DNA of 44,498 nt, taken from contig NZ_JAACYW010000070.1 in NCBI RefSeq assembly GCF_015356825.1, positions 1 to 44,498 of the forward strand. Direction: 5' to 3'. The stretch comes from Catenulispora rubra. Lineage in GTDB: Bacteria > Actinomycetota > Actinomycetes > Streptomycetales > Catenulisporaceae. Numbering within the stretch: position 1 is the first letter of the stretch; each line of letters begins with the position of its first letter. Shown piece by piece: positions 24,268 to 34,914 of this stretch. The notes beneath the pieces are model-generated. The model did no database searches. It had not been told where the DNA came from and saw nothing but the letters and a program-made list of their open reading frames with translations. The position numbers were made by a program, and so were the translations under genes.

Positions 24268-27200
24268 GTGAGTATTTCGATTCCGCCGGAACTGGATTGG
24301 GTGGCGGCCCTGGCCGTCGGTCAGAGCTGGCCGGCCAGTGATGAGGACCAGTTGGCCGAGCTGGGCGACGCATGACACGACACGCGGAACCAGCTGGAAG
24401 CGATCAATCACGATATCGCGCCGATGGCCTCAGGGATGCGCGACGCATTGTCGGGGCCGACTGCCGAGCAATTCGGTTCGTTCGTCAAGCAGCTGAATTC
24501 CACAATGCCGACCTTGGTGGATACTTCCGGCCAGATGGGTGATATGTCCCACGAGACGGCGGTCCAGACTCAGTATTCGAAGTTGATGATTCTGCTGCAG
24601 TTGGCGTGGATGGCCGAGCAGTTGCTGGAGTGGGCGCCGACGGTGTGGGGCGCGGCGCTGATACCGGAGATCGAGGCCATCGGCCGGCTGATGGTGTCGC
24701 AGATCGCCAAGCGGTTCGTCACGTCGGTGGCGTCGGCGACAGCGATCCAGACCGGTATGGACAGCGCGGTCCAGGCCTTTCAGATGTTCGTGCTGAAGGA
24801 CCGCGACCACTGGGACACCTCATCCACCTTGAGCGCGGCGGAAATGGGTGTGTTGTCCGGCGGGATCGGTGCAGCGTTCCACGAGGTCGGACACGGGATC
24901 GCGCCGGACTTCGTGAATTCGTTCAAAGGCAAGGTCACCACGGCGACGGCGACCGGGCTGACGTCGGCAATGGTGTCGAACGCCGTCTTCGGCGGGAACC
25001 AGGACCTCGGGTTGGCGCTCAGCTCCGGACTGCTCGGCGGCGTACTCGGCGCGAAAGGCCCGCACGGGCCGGCTCGGGAGGCGCTGGCGCTGGATCTGGG
25101 GAGCCTGCACGAGCTGGGCGAGTTGGCGAAGAAGATCGATGGGAAGGAGGGGCTGCCCGGGTTCGAGACCACGTTCATGAGCAGCCCGAAGCTGGTAGAT
25201 CACGAGGCGCAGGGGGTGCCCCAGCAACGGCCCGCGGTGGAGGGCGCGGAGCCGCCGGGAGGGCCCGGGTCCGGTGGACTCGAGGAGGAGACTCGGACGC
25301 ACCAGCTGTTGAGCTCGGGCGGTGGGGATCAACATGGCGCCGATGGACCGGCGCCAGTTGCTGAGCACTCGCCAACGGTGGTCGCTGAGACGCCGACGAG
25401 CGTTGTGTCGATCGCCGAGCACCCGCAGGCTACGGCACCTGACGCCCGACCTACGGTTGCCGCGGCGGTCAACGAGCATTCGCAGCCGATCTCTCCGGAC
25501 GCCCGCCCGACCGTCGACCTGTCGCAGCCGATCGCTCAGGACATGCGGCCGTCCCCTGGTACGTCGGCAGCCGAGCAGCCGCAACACATGGTGCGCGGGG
25601 CAAGCGTCGCAGAGCGTTTCCCAACTCCCGTCGGAGACACCCACGACTGGAGCGTCGCGCGCCCCATCGAGGTGTTCACCGATGAGGCGCATGCCAGTTC
25701 GTTCCTGTCGAACTTCGGGGTCGGATACGGCCGCACACTGCACCTGCGCGACGCCGTCGACCCCACGTCAGTGCCCCAGCACTGGTCGATCTGGCCCGCC
25801 AGGCCGGCCGGACCTGGCTACAGCTGGTCTTGGACCCGGCGAGCCGGTTCGCCGGGGAAATGCGCACCGCGGTCGCCACGGTCCGTCCGGACGACTGGCA
25901 GACGAACACCGCCGCGATGACTCACCGGGACGCGCTCCAGGACCGGCTCGCCGCGGCTCGCGAGAACGACGGCCAGGGCCTGGCAAACCTGAGCGCCGCA
26001 GACCTGATCCAGCTGCTCGCCACCGACCGGTCGGTGCGCATCGTGGACGAGCACGGCATCGCTCTGCCCGAGCTCAACGCACGGGAAACCATCCGCTTCA
26101 GCACCGTGCACGGCCCCACCGGCGCCGCGACCCGCCAGCCCCGGATCCTCGACGCGAGGCCTGTCAACACCTCGCTGCGCCTGGGCGAGGAGCGCGCCGT
26201 GGCCCGCGACGGGCGGCTGCTCCGCTCCGTCTCCTGGAAGCCAGACGGCGCCCTCGTCCCGCACGTCCGGCGAGCCGTGCACGAATCGGACCCGCTCACC
26301 GAGACCCCTGAATTGGTGGCCGGCGTGGGCCTGGGCAGCGCGGTGGTCAAGGAGCTGCCCGGCGGCGAGCAGGTCCACGCCACGGTCCGCAGTCTGGTCA
26401 ACGAGATGGCCGGGAACCTGCGCGACATGCGCCGCGGCGACCGACCCCGCGTGGCGCAGGCCGACGCCCGCCGCGACCGTACCGCAGCCCGGCGGCGCTT
26501 CAAGCTGGACAAGCAGCTCCAGCTCACCCTCGGCACGCCCAAACTGCGCGGCGCCCGGGGACGCGGCCTGGACACCGGGGTCCAGGAAGAGTTCCGCTTC
26601 CGCGGCCGCACCTACCGGGTCAGCGTCGAGCAGGTGCTCCTGGACCGGCGCACAGGCCCGGATGCCCCGAGCGAGGACAACGTCGGGATCGACCATCAGG
26701 TCAAGGGCACCCGCGGCACCGGCAGCACAGTAAAACGCGGCTGGAGCGCCGGCTTCGACATCGGTGCCGGCGCCCGCGTCGAGCTCCCACAGGGCTCCGC
26801 CATGGACATCGGGGACGCCGCGCTCGTGCTGAGCGGCGGCAAGAGCCACGTCCAGTCCGACGGCAAGGCGGCCAAGAGCTACAGCCGGCTGCGCGCGCCG
26901 AACGGCCCGGCGGCCCGCCCCGAGTACGGGGCCCGCTATCAGATCACGGTCACCGAGACGACCCGCCGGATGTCGGGCTTCCGGGAGCGTCGGACGGTGA
27001 GCCGGATCATCGAGGGCGACAAGGCGACCGTCCCGGCCATCGTGCACTCGGCGTTCCGACCCGACACCGCCGACGCCGCGCGCCCCGACTTCGTCGACTA
27101 CGTCAAAGCCAACCGCGCGGTCACCGCCACCATCGGGCGCACCAGTGTGCTGACCGCCACGGAACACGAGGACCTGCGCAACCACCCGTCCCGCATCACC

Positions 27201-30200
27201 TTCGACCGGTCCGGCACCGACGGCCTGCACGCGACCTTCGCAGGGCTCGATGACACCGTGCGCACCGCCACCAAGGCCGTGATCGGCCGGGCGCGGCGGG
27301 CCAACCCGCAGGTCCCGGCTTCAGCCTGGCGGCACCCGCCCTACGTGGCAGAGGTCGAACGCGCCGTCGCCGAGGGCTTCCTGCGCGCCAACCTCCCACG
27401 GCTGCTGAGCGAGGAAGGGCTGACGATCCCGTTGCCCAAGGAGTTCCGCTGGGCCCACGTCCGGCCGATCCGCCCGAACGCCGAGCACTCGTTCACACTG
27501 CGCGGATTCCTGGTCGAAGCCAACCCGGCGGCCGGCCACGAGGCGGCCAAAGCGGCGGTCGAGAGTTACAGCGAGAACGACCTGAAGCAGACCGACACTC
27601 ACACCGAACATGTGGGCCTCACCCTGGAGGGCGCGCTCGGTCCGGCGTACCAGAAGCCGAACGGGCAGCAGGACTCCGGGGGCGGTGGTGAGGAGCACAC
27701 CGGGGCCGACGAGACCGGCGGCGCGCTGAGCAACTCCAACCGGCGCGCCATCGCCGACAAGCTGCACGCCTCCGTCAAGGTCGAGTTCAGCACCACGCTG
27801 CACGGCAAAGCCAAGGCCACCACCAAGGGCAGCATCGACGTCTCGTTGCTGACCGAGAAGGTCTCCCAACGGTTCGTCCGAGCGCACCTGGTCCTGGAGG
27901 TCACGGCGCACCGGCAGCCGGTGGACTCCTGGCGGCTGACCCGGGAACTCAGCTCCAGGTTCGGGTCCACGGCCCACGACGCCGCGGCCGACACCACCCG
28001 GCTGCTGGTCGAGAACGCGGTCGAGGTCTCGATGAGCAGGACACTGCACGCCGACATCGCCGATCCCTCGCGCCTGGACCCGCCGCCGAAGGCGGAACAA
28101 ACCCGGTACATCAAGCGCCACGACACGGCCTTCGCGGCCGGCTACGCGACGCACTTCGAGGACCGGGCCGCGGTGTTCGAGGCCAGCGGCGCCGGCTTCC
28201 CCGACGGACCGCGCCGCCTTCCGGAGCGAACCGGCATCGTCGGGGCGGTCCGCCACGGACTGCAGGCCACCGGACTGATCGGGCCGGAGCACCTGACCGA
28301 TGCCTCGGACGCGTGGCGCGGGATCGCCACGGTCTTCGACCCCGAAGAGCTCAAGACGCACCCGCACGATCTGCTGAACACCGGTATCACGCACCGCGTC
28401 GAGATCCCCGGGGACCTGGGGAGCACGCGGCGGTTCACAGTGCGGGTCACGGCCCGGCACGTGTACAGCGACCACATCCGGTCACGCGACAACGGCGCGG
28501 TCACGCTGGGCGGCCAATCGCTGAAACAGAGCTCTGAGAGCCGCAATCGAGGCTGGGAGTTCTCGGCCGGCGGCGGTATCGGCGGCCAGTTCACCAAGGA
28601 CGGCGCGGGCGGAGGCACCCCGTTCGCCGCCCTGAAGTGGGCCACCGGCCGGGAGACCACCACCGGGAACCAGGCCGTCGTCCGCGACATCCGGCGCGCG
28701 ACCGCCGCGGGCGAGAGCGAGGAGTTCCTGCACCACCTGAACGTGACCATCGAGATCCACGCCGACACCGAGCTGCCCGAACCGCTGAACCGCATCCATT
28801 GGCACGGCACCGCGGACCAGGCCCCGGCACCGCTGGTCACGATCCGCACGATAGCCGGCGACGGCGCAGCAACACCGCAGGTCACGATGCGGACAGTGGT
28901 CCCACAGCACCTCACAGAGCCGCTCAGGACCGGCGAACAGCCGCCACCGCGTCCGGACCAGATTCCACGGCCGACCGTCGAGCTGCTCGCAGCCGACGCG
29001 ACCAGCACGCCGGGCATGCTCGACTACTTCCTCGCCTCCAGCCCGCAGGCGCTGACCTTCCCCGATCTGGAACACGTCGCGGCCTGGGCGCCGACGGCAT
29101 CGCTGGGACACGGCGAGGCAGCGGCTTTCGTGAACCGGGGGCCGCAGGCGGGCCGCGGCCGATCCAGCGCTGATCCCAGTACTGGTCGGGGGCCGGTCGC
29201 CCCGTACCTGGACCGGTACGCGCCGACCACCGACGACGGAGTACGGATGACCTCGTCGCTGACCAACCGCAACGTCCGGGACAACACGCGCGACCTGTTC
29301 GAGGGCACCTTCGAGCTGCCCGGGGCCGGCGACGCGCCGATACGGCTGGGCGTCCAGACCGGGGTGATCCGGCCGATCGGCGCGTCGAACAAGTACGCGG
29401 GCCTGACCTTCACCGAGCGTGCCGACGAGCCCTTCTTCAGCGAAGCGCACAGCAAGGGCTGGACCACCGGCCTGACCTTCGGCGGCGGCACCACCGACGG
29501 CGCGGGTGTCCCGGACTTCTACCGGGGGTCCACCTCAGGGCGCGAGAACGAGGCCACGACCGGCGACTACGTGGAGTTCAACCGGCAGTTCGACCAGATC
29601 TCGTACACCTACGGCGGCAAGGTCGCCTACGTCGTGAGCGGGCCGCCACAGGGCAGCACCCTGCGGATCCAGTCCCACAAGGACTTCGAGGGGGTGCTGC
29701 CGGAGAACTGGGCGTTGCTGGCCGCGACCACGTATCCGTCGCAGGTCGCGCACCCGCATGCGGTCGTCCTGTCGGACGACCCGGCGGACCGGGCCGTGCA
29801 GATGGATCAGCTCATCACGCAGACGTCCGACGGCGCAGCCGAGGAACCGCTCCACCTGGTGGCCGATCTGAACGGTCAGACCGGGATCGACACGTTCCTG
29901 CGGGCGGCGCGGCAGGTGGCACTGGAACGGAACCGGACGGTGGACCTGGCTGTGGTGCACTACCGGGGCGACGTGGCGGATCGGTTGCAGCACCACGTCT
30001 TCGAATCCGACGACCGCAGCCATCGGGTAGCCGAGCGACAGGCCGCCGAACACGACGCCCGGTGCCGGATGGTCCCGGCGCGCGCCAGAGATCTGGAGGC
30101 GGCGCGGCAGGCTTTGGCGAACGAGGACCGGCAGCCGCTCGACGACGGGGCTCAGGCTGCTGCGGCGTTGCGGCAGGACATGGAGCACGAGCCCCGGGAC

Positions 30201-31168
30201 GTCGGCGAACTGCATGACGCTTACGGGCAGGCGCAGCGGGACCGCGTCGAGGCGTGGGAAACCGTTCGGGACGGGCACGGGAACGCCACCCCGGACCAGA
30301 TCCGGGCCGAGCAGGAGGCCGCGCAGCAGCAGAACCGCGCGCGGGACTCCTAACGCGCCGCGAGAGCCTGATCGAGGCGGCGGAGCAGCGGGAGCCCGCG
30401 GCCCGGTCGGCCGAAACCGAGATCACCATCAGGGAGCGGGCCGTCGTCGCCGCGCAGGCCCGGCTGGACGACGTCCGGCAACGCGCCGAGGCAGCCGCCT
30501 CCCGGGCCGACGCGAGCCGTGCGGTCTCGACGCAACAGGCCCAGACCGTCGGGCAGGCCCTGACCGCGGACGCGGAGCATCACAGCAGCCTGAGCAACCA
30601 GGGCACGGCATCGGACACCGTCCGCACCGCATGGCAGACAACGCCGTCCGGGTTCGCGCTGCCCAACGACAACGCTCGGTTCGCCGCGGCACACACCCTG
30701 CCTGCACACCCGGAAACGACGATCCTGGCCGTCGACACAACGACTACCCCAGGCGGACACTATGTCCTACGCGGCCGGAACCTCACCGGTGCCGAACTCG
30801 CCCGCGGAATCGTCGACCAGGTGCTGGCGGCATCGGCGTACGCCCCGCCGCGTCGGTTGGTCATCCACGGCGACAACAGCGCGGACCTGGCCGAGGCGAT
30901 CAGCGCCGAGTTCCGGCACCACCCCGACAACGCCAACCTGCCCCGGATCGAGATCATCGGCGTGCGCGGCACTATCGCGCAGGCGGCAGCCGGAGCGTCG
31001 TTCGTCGGCCGACTCACAGCGCACGCAGATCGGATGCCACTGGTGGACCTGGACCTTGCAGGCTGGGTCGCCTATCGCTCGGGCCTCCGGCGGCGGGTGC
31101 CCGGACGGCACCGGTACACCGACCTGGCGACCCTCATCGCCGCCATGGACGCCACCATCGCGGACTGA
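24268..31168 (+). pseudogene. Giant CpnT-like (WXG100-headed, type VII secretion) effector gene, broken three times
   Basis: One long gene of about 2300 codons can be read by joining frames. From GTG 24268 (GAAGAGG upstream) it opens IPPELDWVAALAVGQSWP and runs through a helical WXG100/CpnT-like head and a Gly/Ala-rich hydrophobic region (to about 25090). A Pro-rich linker with ARPTV repeats (25200-25600) and a very long body follow. Lesions: TGA at 24373-24375 where Trp is expected (GDA-stop-HD); a frameshift near 25775 (VPQ into ALVDLARQAGRTW); a frameshift near 30345 (RARD into LLTRRESLIEAAEQ). The heads of such proteins direct type VII secretion; the tail (30360-31168) has no toxin domain I recognise. 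Lesions could be real decay or sequencing error. Confidence 0.7.
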
Positions 31169-31231
31169 TCACCGACTTCGATGCTCAGCCGATGCCCATT
31201 CCCCACGCCCAGCCCGAAAGACAGGAACCTG

Positions 31232-32308
31232 ATGACCATCCCGGCCGACACCGGCGCGGACACCGCCCCAACGATGGGCGGCGCGTGCCACGCAATGCTG
31301 CTCCGCCTCGCGGGCCGCGTGCCTGACGGCCTACTGGCCCAGACGCGCGCCTGGCTCGCCACCCACGAGGTGGAGCTGCTGGCGCGCGCGGTCGTCGCCG
31401 GCGTCGCGGCGGCCGGCCTGACGCTCGCACCCGACGACACGGCCCTGCTGCGCTGGATCCTGGAGACGGCCGGGCTGGACACGACGCCGCTGGACCAGAT
31501 CGTACTGATGGAGGACGCCGACACCCCAGTGAAGCATGTGTTCGCGCCCGCAGCCCCGGAGGTGATGGAACGTCGCGGGGACGAGTTCGGGCCCTGTGTC
31601 GATCTGAGCGCGTTGGCGATGGAGGATCGAGCCGACCTGACCGACGAGCTGGACCGGGCGGCCGTCACCGCTGCGGTCGAGTTGCCCGGCACCGTGGCTT
31701 TGTGGCGTTCGTGGCGACAGCCTGCGGACGGGGCGCCGCAGCCCGCACCACGTCGGGTGTTCCTGCCGGCGGTGGCCGACGCCGAGTCCTCATGGACCAC
31801 GACCGCTGCGTTTCAGCAGCAGCTGGCGGCCCTCGGTGAGATCAGTCCACAGGTGGAGACGTTCGGCACGGACCAGCTGCTGCCCACGTACCAGCGGACC
31901 GCGCGTTCGTCCTCCGCGCTGTTGTGGACCGCGGCACCGAGCGAGCCGATGCGACTGGCTCCGGTCTACGACACAGTCGACGGCGACGACACGCCAGGCT
32001 TCGCCGCCGATCGGGCGCGGCTGGCGGACATCGATCGCGTTGTGGTGGCTGACCTGCTCGACGGCGGTGCGGTGGTGCTGTCCACCACCGCGTACCTGGA
32101 CGACGTCCTCAACCCCGGACGCCGGATCCCGGTGAACTTCCGCACCGACGGGTTCTGGGTCTGGAACGACGCCGCCGCCTACTACGCCCGCGAACACGGC
32201 ATCGCCCCGATCGCCGCATTGCTGGACCACCTCCGGTCCGACCGGCCGCGCACCCAGCCGGACACCGTCGCGCTCTTCCGGGCGACGGCGGCGCTCACAC
32301 AGCCGTAG
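31232..32308 (+). CDS. Conserved hypothetical protein, partner of the giant gene
   Basis: This intact 358-aa soluble protein has no signal peptide or membrane segment. ATG 31232 has ACAGGAA in front and is preferred over an in-frame ATG at 31181, which adds a low-complexity leader. The middle contains DLSALAMEDRADLTDELDRA, and the end reads as a mixed alpha/beta domain (RIPVNFRTDGFWVWNDAAAY, then YAREHGIAPI). That last phrase (DGxWVWxDAxxYYxxxHG) occurs in Streptomyces proteins beside large secreted effectors. It follows the giant gene by 63 bp, so an immunity or chaperone role is possible, but no function is shown. Confidence 0.7.
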   Translation: MTIPADTGADTAPTMGGACHAMLLRLAGRVPDGLLAQTRAWLATHEVELLARAVVAGVAAAGLTLAPDDTALLRWILETAGLDTTPLDQIVLMEDADTPVKHVFAPAAPEVMERRGDEFGPCVDLSALAMEDRADLTDELDRAAVTAAVELPGTVALWRSWRQPADGAPQPAPRRVFLPAVADAESSWTTTAAFQQQLAALGEISPQVETFGTDQLLPTYQRTARSSSALLWTAAPSEPMRLAPVYDTVDGDDTPGFAADRARLADIDRVVVADLLDGGAVVLSTTAYLDDVLNPGRRIPVNFRTDGFWVWNDAAAYYAREHGIAPIAALLDHLRSDRPRTQPDTVALFRATAALTQP

Positions 32309-33015
32309 CCTGCGCGGCGTTGAGCGGCCGATAGCCCCGTGACCGCAGGCCTGGCCTGTTTATGGGTTTGTGGTTCAGTTTCCGGTGGGGAAGCGGTTGA
32401 TGTTGGTTTCGACGAAGGTGCGGAGTTGGGCTGGTGATCGGCGCGATCGGTGTCGGCGGCGGCAGCCCGGACCAGGACCACGAGGTCGCGCAGGCGGCAC
32501 TCGCCGCGCCGTGAGCCGCAGCTGTACCGCCTGTACCGCCCTGCAGGGCGCCCGGCCCACCGCCGGCCGCGCACCCTGCGGGGCCTGCCGCCGAAACGAG
32601 CCGCGACCAGTTCGTTAATAACTAGACATGGCCTTCCCATGAGGCACCCGTCACGAACGGTTGGGACATGGTCCCGACCCAGTTCAAGCTGCCCTCGATT
32701 GGTGTGAACGATTCGCCGGCCGCATCCGTAACCGCCATTGGCCGCTAGATCCTGGCCCCAACGAGCGTAGGAATGTACCAAATGCACAACTTCGACAGCG
32801 CTTCGGCGGGCCGGAGGCTGAGACTTCGGCGCCTTCACAGCAGAGATCCCCTTCATGGTGCTGCCCGACCTAGGCGGTTGGAGCTACACCGGCTACTTCG
32901 CCAGCAGATTGGCGGACACCGACATCTCCTGGGAAAGCGCCGAGGCCACCGCAGTCCACGCGAGCGACCAAGCACTCATGCCTGTGGCCGACTAGTACCC
33001 AGATCCGGGCCCTGA
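32309..33015. other. Decayed intergenic stretch
   Basis: About 700 bp without an intact gene. Near 32370-32430 the minus strand reads PAQLRTFVETNINRFPTGN before a stop, which looks like the end of a lost protein. Positions 32822-32995 hold a separate plus-strand protein-like fragment listed on its own. The middle (32460-32600) is low-complexity GC-rich DNA. Confidence 0.5.
32822..32995 (+). pseudogene. 3' fragment of an unidentified gene
   Basis: A 57-codon frame right after an in-frame TGA (32819-32821) encodes DFGAFTAEIPFMVLPDLGGW, then SYTGYFASRLADTD, ending at TAG 32993-32995. The codon use is protein-like. A possible start MYQMHNFDSASAG (32773) lies in a different frame, so a small gene of about 75 codons with one frameshift is an option. 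No family recognised. Confidence 0.35.
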
Positions 33016-33048
33016 GCTGCCCGCCGTCGTGCAGTGACGGCGGGCAGC
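33016..33048 (-). terminator. Strong hairpin terminator of the GH operon
   Basis: GCTGCCCGCCGTC (33016-33028) and GACGGCGGGCAGC (33036-33048) form a perfect 13-bp stem with a 7-nt loop. It is located 17 bp past the stop at 33065 of the second glycan-degradation gene. Confidence 0.85.
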
Positions 33049-33064
33049 GAACGTCGGCGTCGGC

Positions 33065-34894
33065 CTACGGATAGCTGTTCAGATCCGCGACGCTGTTGCC
33101 CGAGTTCACAGAACTGCCCTGGTCGTTGACGATGTGGTTGATGGTGCCGGTACCGCCCAGCGAGACCGTCACCATGTCGTGCAGTTGGACGCCCGGAGTG
33201 TTGGGCACCTCGATGGCGTGGTCGGCGACCACCGAGGGGTTGACGTTGAAGTTGCAGTAGACGCCGAGCCCGAAGGCCTGGTGGTCGGTGACGTTGTCAG
33301 CCACCTTGTAGGCCGGGTACCCCTGTGTCGCGCCGTCCATCCAGCTGCCCTGGTCCGGCGGATCGTAGGGCAGCTCGTTCTGAAGGAAGTAGGTGCGGCC
33401 CCCGTTTCCGTTCCAGAGCACGGCGAACTGCTGGTAGTGCTCCGAGGCCAGGCCGTACATGGTGACGCCGGCGCCGTTGACGACCAGGCCGTTGTTCGCG
33501 GTGTTGGTGGTCCAGCCGACGCCGGTGCCGTGGTCTGCGCGCCACAACCAGAAGTCGTCGCCGATGACGTTGTTGCTGTTCACCAGGACGCTGGTATCGG
33601 CGGTTCCCACGCCGGCGCCGCCGATGCGGGCGAAGATGTCGGACAGGATGGTCGGATCGGCGCTGTGATCCGTGCCGGACCCCGCCGGGCCGATCCGGAG
33701 CAGGGCCGGGGAGCTCGTGGTACCGGCGTCGAAGAGCAGGCCGGCGATGCGGATGCCGTTCACGTCGGCGGTGGACATCGCGACGACGCCGTTGTCAGCT
33801 TCCAAGGTCGCCAGGCCCAGCCCGAGGACCACCGTGTCCGGGCGCGTAACCTGGATCGTGTCGGTCAGGTGGTAGACCCCGGGGGTGAACAGCAGGTTGA
33901 GGCCGGCCGCCAGGGCCGCGTTGATGGTCGCCGCAGTGTCGACGTCGGGTTTGGCGATGTAGAACTGGCTGATCGGTAGCGAGCTACCCGGCGAGGCGCC
34001 GCCGGACCAGGTGGTCCCGGAGGTGTTCGCCTGGGTCGCGGGGACGAACACGTTGTAGCCGCCGTTGCCGTCCACGTACAGGTACGGCTTCTCGGCAACC
34101 ACCGGCGTCTGGTCCACCGTGGTGTACGGCGGGTTCGGGAAACTCGTGGCGGGGGCGTTGGTATCGCCCACGAAGACCATGTTCCAGTTGGCCCCGGCCC
34201 AACCGCCGCCCATCCGGTCGTTGCGCGACAGCCACTGCTGCTGGCTGCCGGAGTTGATCTGCCCGTCCACGCTCGCGTCGCTCAGGAAGCCGCCGCTGGA
34301 CCAGCCGCCGTCGTCGAGCTGGAGGTTACCGGGGATGTGCGTCCGGCGCATCGGCGAGGCCTGCGACACCGCCCACTTCACCGTGCCGCTGTCCGGGCTG
34401 TCATTCAGGTTCTCCACCCCACGCCAGAAGTTGACGGTCGCGTTGCCACCGTTCCACTGCGCGTCGGAGTAGACCCCGCCGCCGGTGATCGTCGTCGCGT
34501 CAGGGTTCTGGCCCAGGCCCAGGACCTGGGTGTAGTAGCCCACAGGTACGTTCAGGCTGTACGTGCCGGGTTTGAACAGCATGGCGTTGCGCTGCTGGCC
34601 GAACTCGTTGGAGACCTGCTGAGAGTAGGCGTTGTCAATCTGGCTCTGGACGGCGGCACTCGCCATCGACGGGTCGAAGACCAGCACGTTGGGACCAAAG
34701 TCCGGGTCGGCCGCTCCGGCCCTGGGAGCCGCAGCGGACTTCGCTGCCGCCGCGGAGTCGGGTGCCACGGCCGCGTTCGGCGCCGCGCCGAACGCGGCGG
34801 CCGGGGCCGCCGCCAGCGTTCCGAGCAGCATCACCGGCACCAGCATTCTGGACAGCGGTGTTCTGCGCCGCCGCGTCGTGTTTCCTGAGCTCAT
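33065..34894 (-). CDS. Secreted right-handed beta-helix protein, GH55-like (putative beta-1,3-glucan hydrolase)
   Basis: This 609-aa protein has a signal peptide (RRRR then hydrophobic 16-36) and an Ala/Pro-rich linker to about residue 60. It then starts DPDFGPNVLVFDPSM, typical of a family of secreted actinobacterial beta-helix proteins, often annotated as exo-beta-1,3-glucanase-like or adenylyl cyclase. The two halves each contain a pectate-lyase-like element (FKPGTYSLNVPVGYYTQVLG; FTPGVYHLTDTIQVTRPDTV), as in the paired helices of GH55. The late motifs HYQQFAVLWNGNGG and QNELPYDPPDQGSWMDG are strongly conserved in the family. It follows the GH30 gene after 20 bp. Confidence 0.75.
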   Translation of the reverse strand: MSSGNTTRRRRTPLSRMLVPVMLLGTLAAAPAAAFGAAPNAAVAPDSAAAAKSAAAPRAGAADPDFGPNVLVFDPSMASAAVQSQIDNAYSQQVSNEFGQQRNAMLFKPGTYSLNVPVGYYTQVLGLGQNPDATTITGGGVYSDAQWNGGNATVNFWRGVENLNDSPDSGTVKWAVSQASPMRRTHIPGNLQLDDGGWSSGGFLSDASVDGQINSGSQQQWLSRNDRMGGGWAGANWNMVFVGDTNAPATSFPNPPYTTVDQTPVVAEKPYLYVDGNGGYNVFVPATQANTSGTTWSGGASPGSSLPISQFYIAKPDVDTAATINAALAAGLNLLFTPGVYHLTDTIQVTRPDTVVLGLGLATLEADNGVVAMSTADVNGIRIAGLLFDAGTTSSPALLRIGPAGSGTDHSADPTILSDIFARIGGAGVGTADTSVLVNSNNVIGDDFWLWRADHGTGVGWTTNTANNGLVVNGAGVTMYGLASEHYQQFAVLWNGNGGRTYFLQNELPYDPPDQGSWMDGATQGYPAYKVADNVTDHQAFGLGVYCNFNVNPSVVADHAIEVPNTPGVQLHDMVTVSLGGTGTINHIVNDQGSSVNSGNSVADLNSYP

Positions 34895-34914
34895 AGTGTG
34901 TTCGACCTCCCCTG

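Noticed and set aside
30360..31168. Caspase-like protease reading of the giant gene's tail (RLVIHGDNS...IIGVRGT)
   Set aside because: A histidine-containing phrase is present but the catalytic cysteine position is Val; too weak to call.
32182..32856. Minus-strand frame opposite the end of the 358-aa gene
   Set aside because: Its C-terminal half mirrors a well-supported gene and the rest is Arg-rich noise; only the fragment near 32400 looks protein-like.
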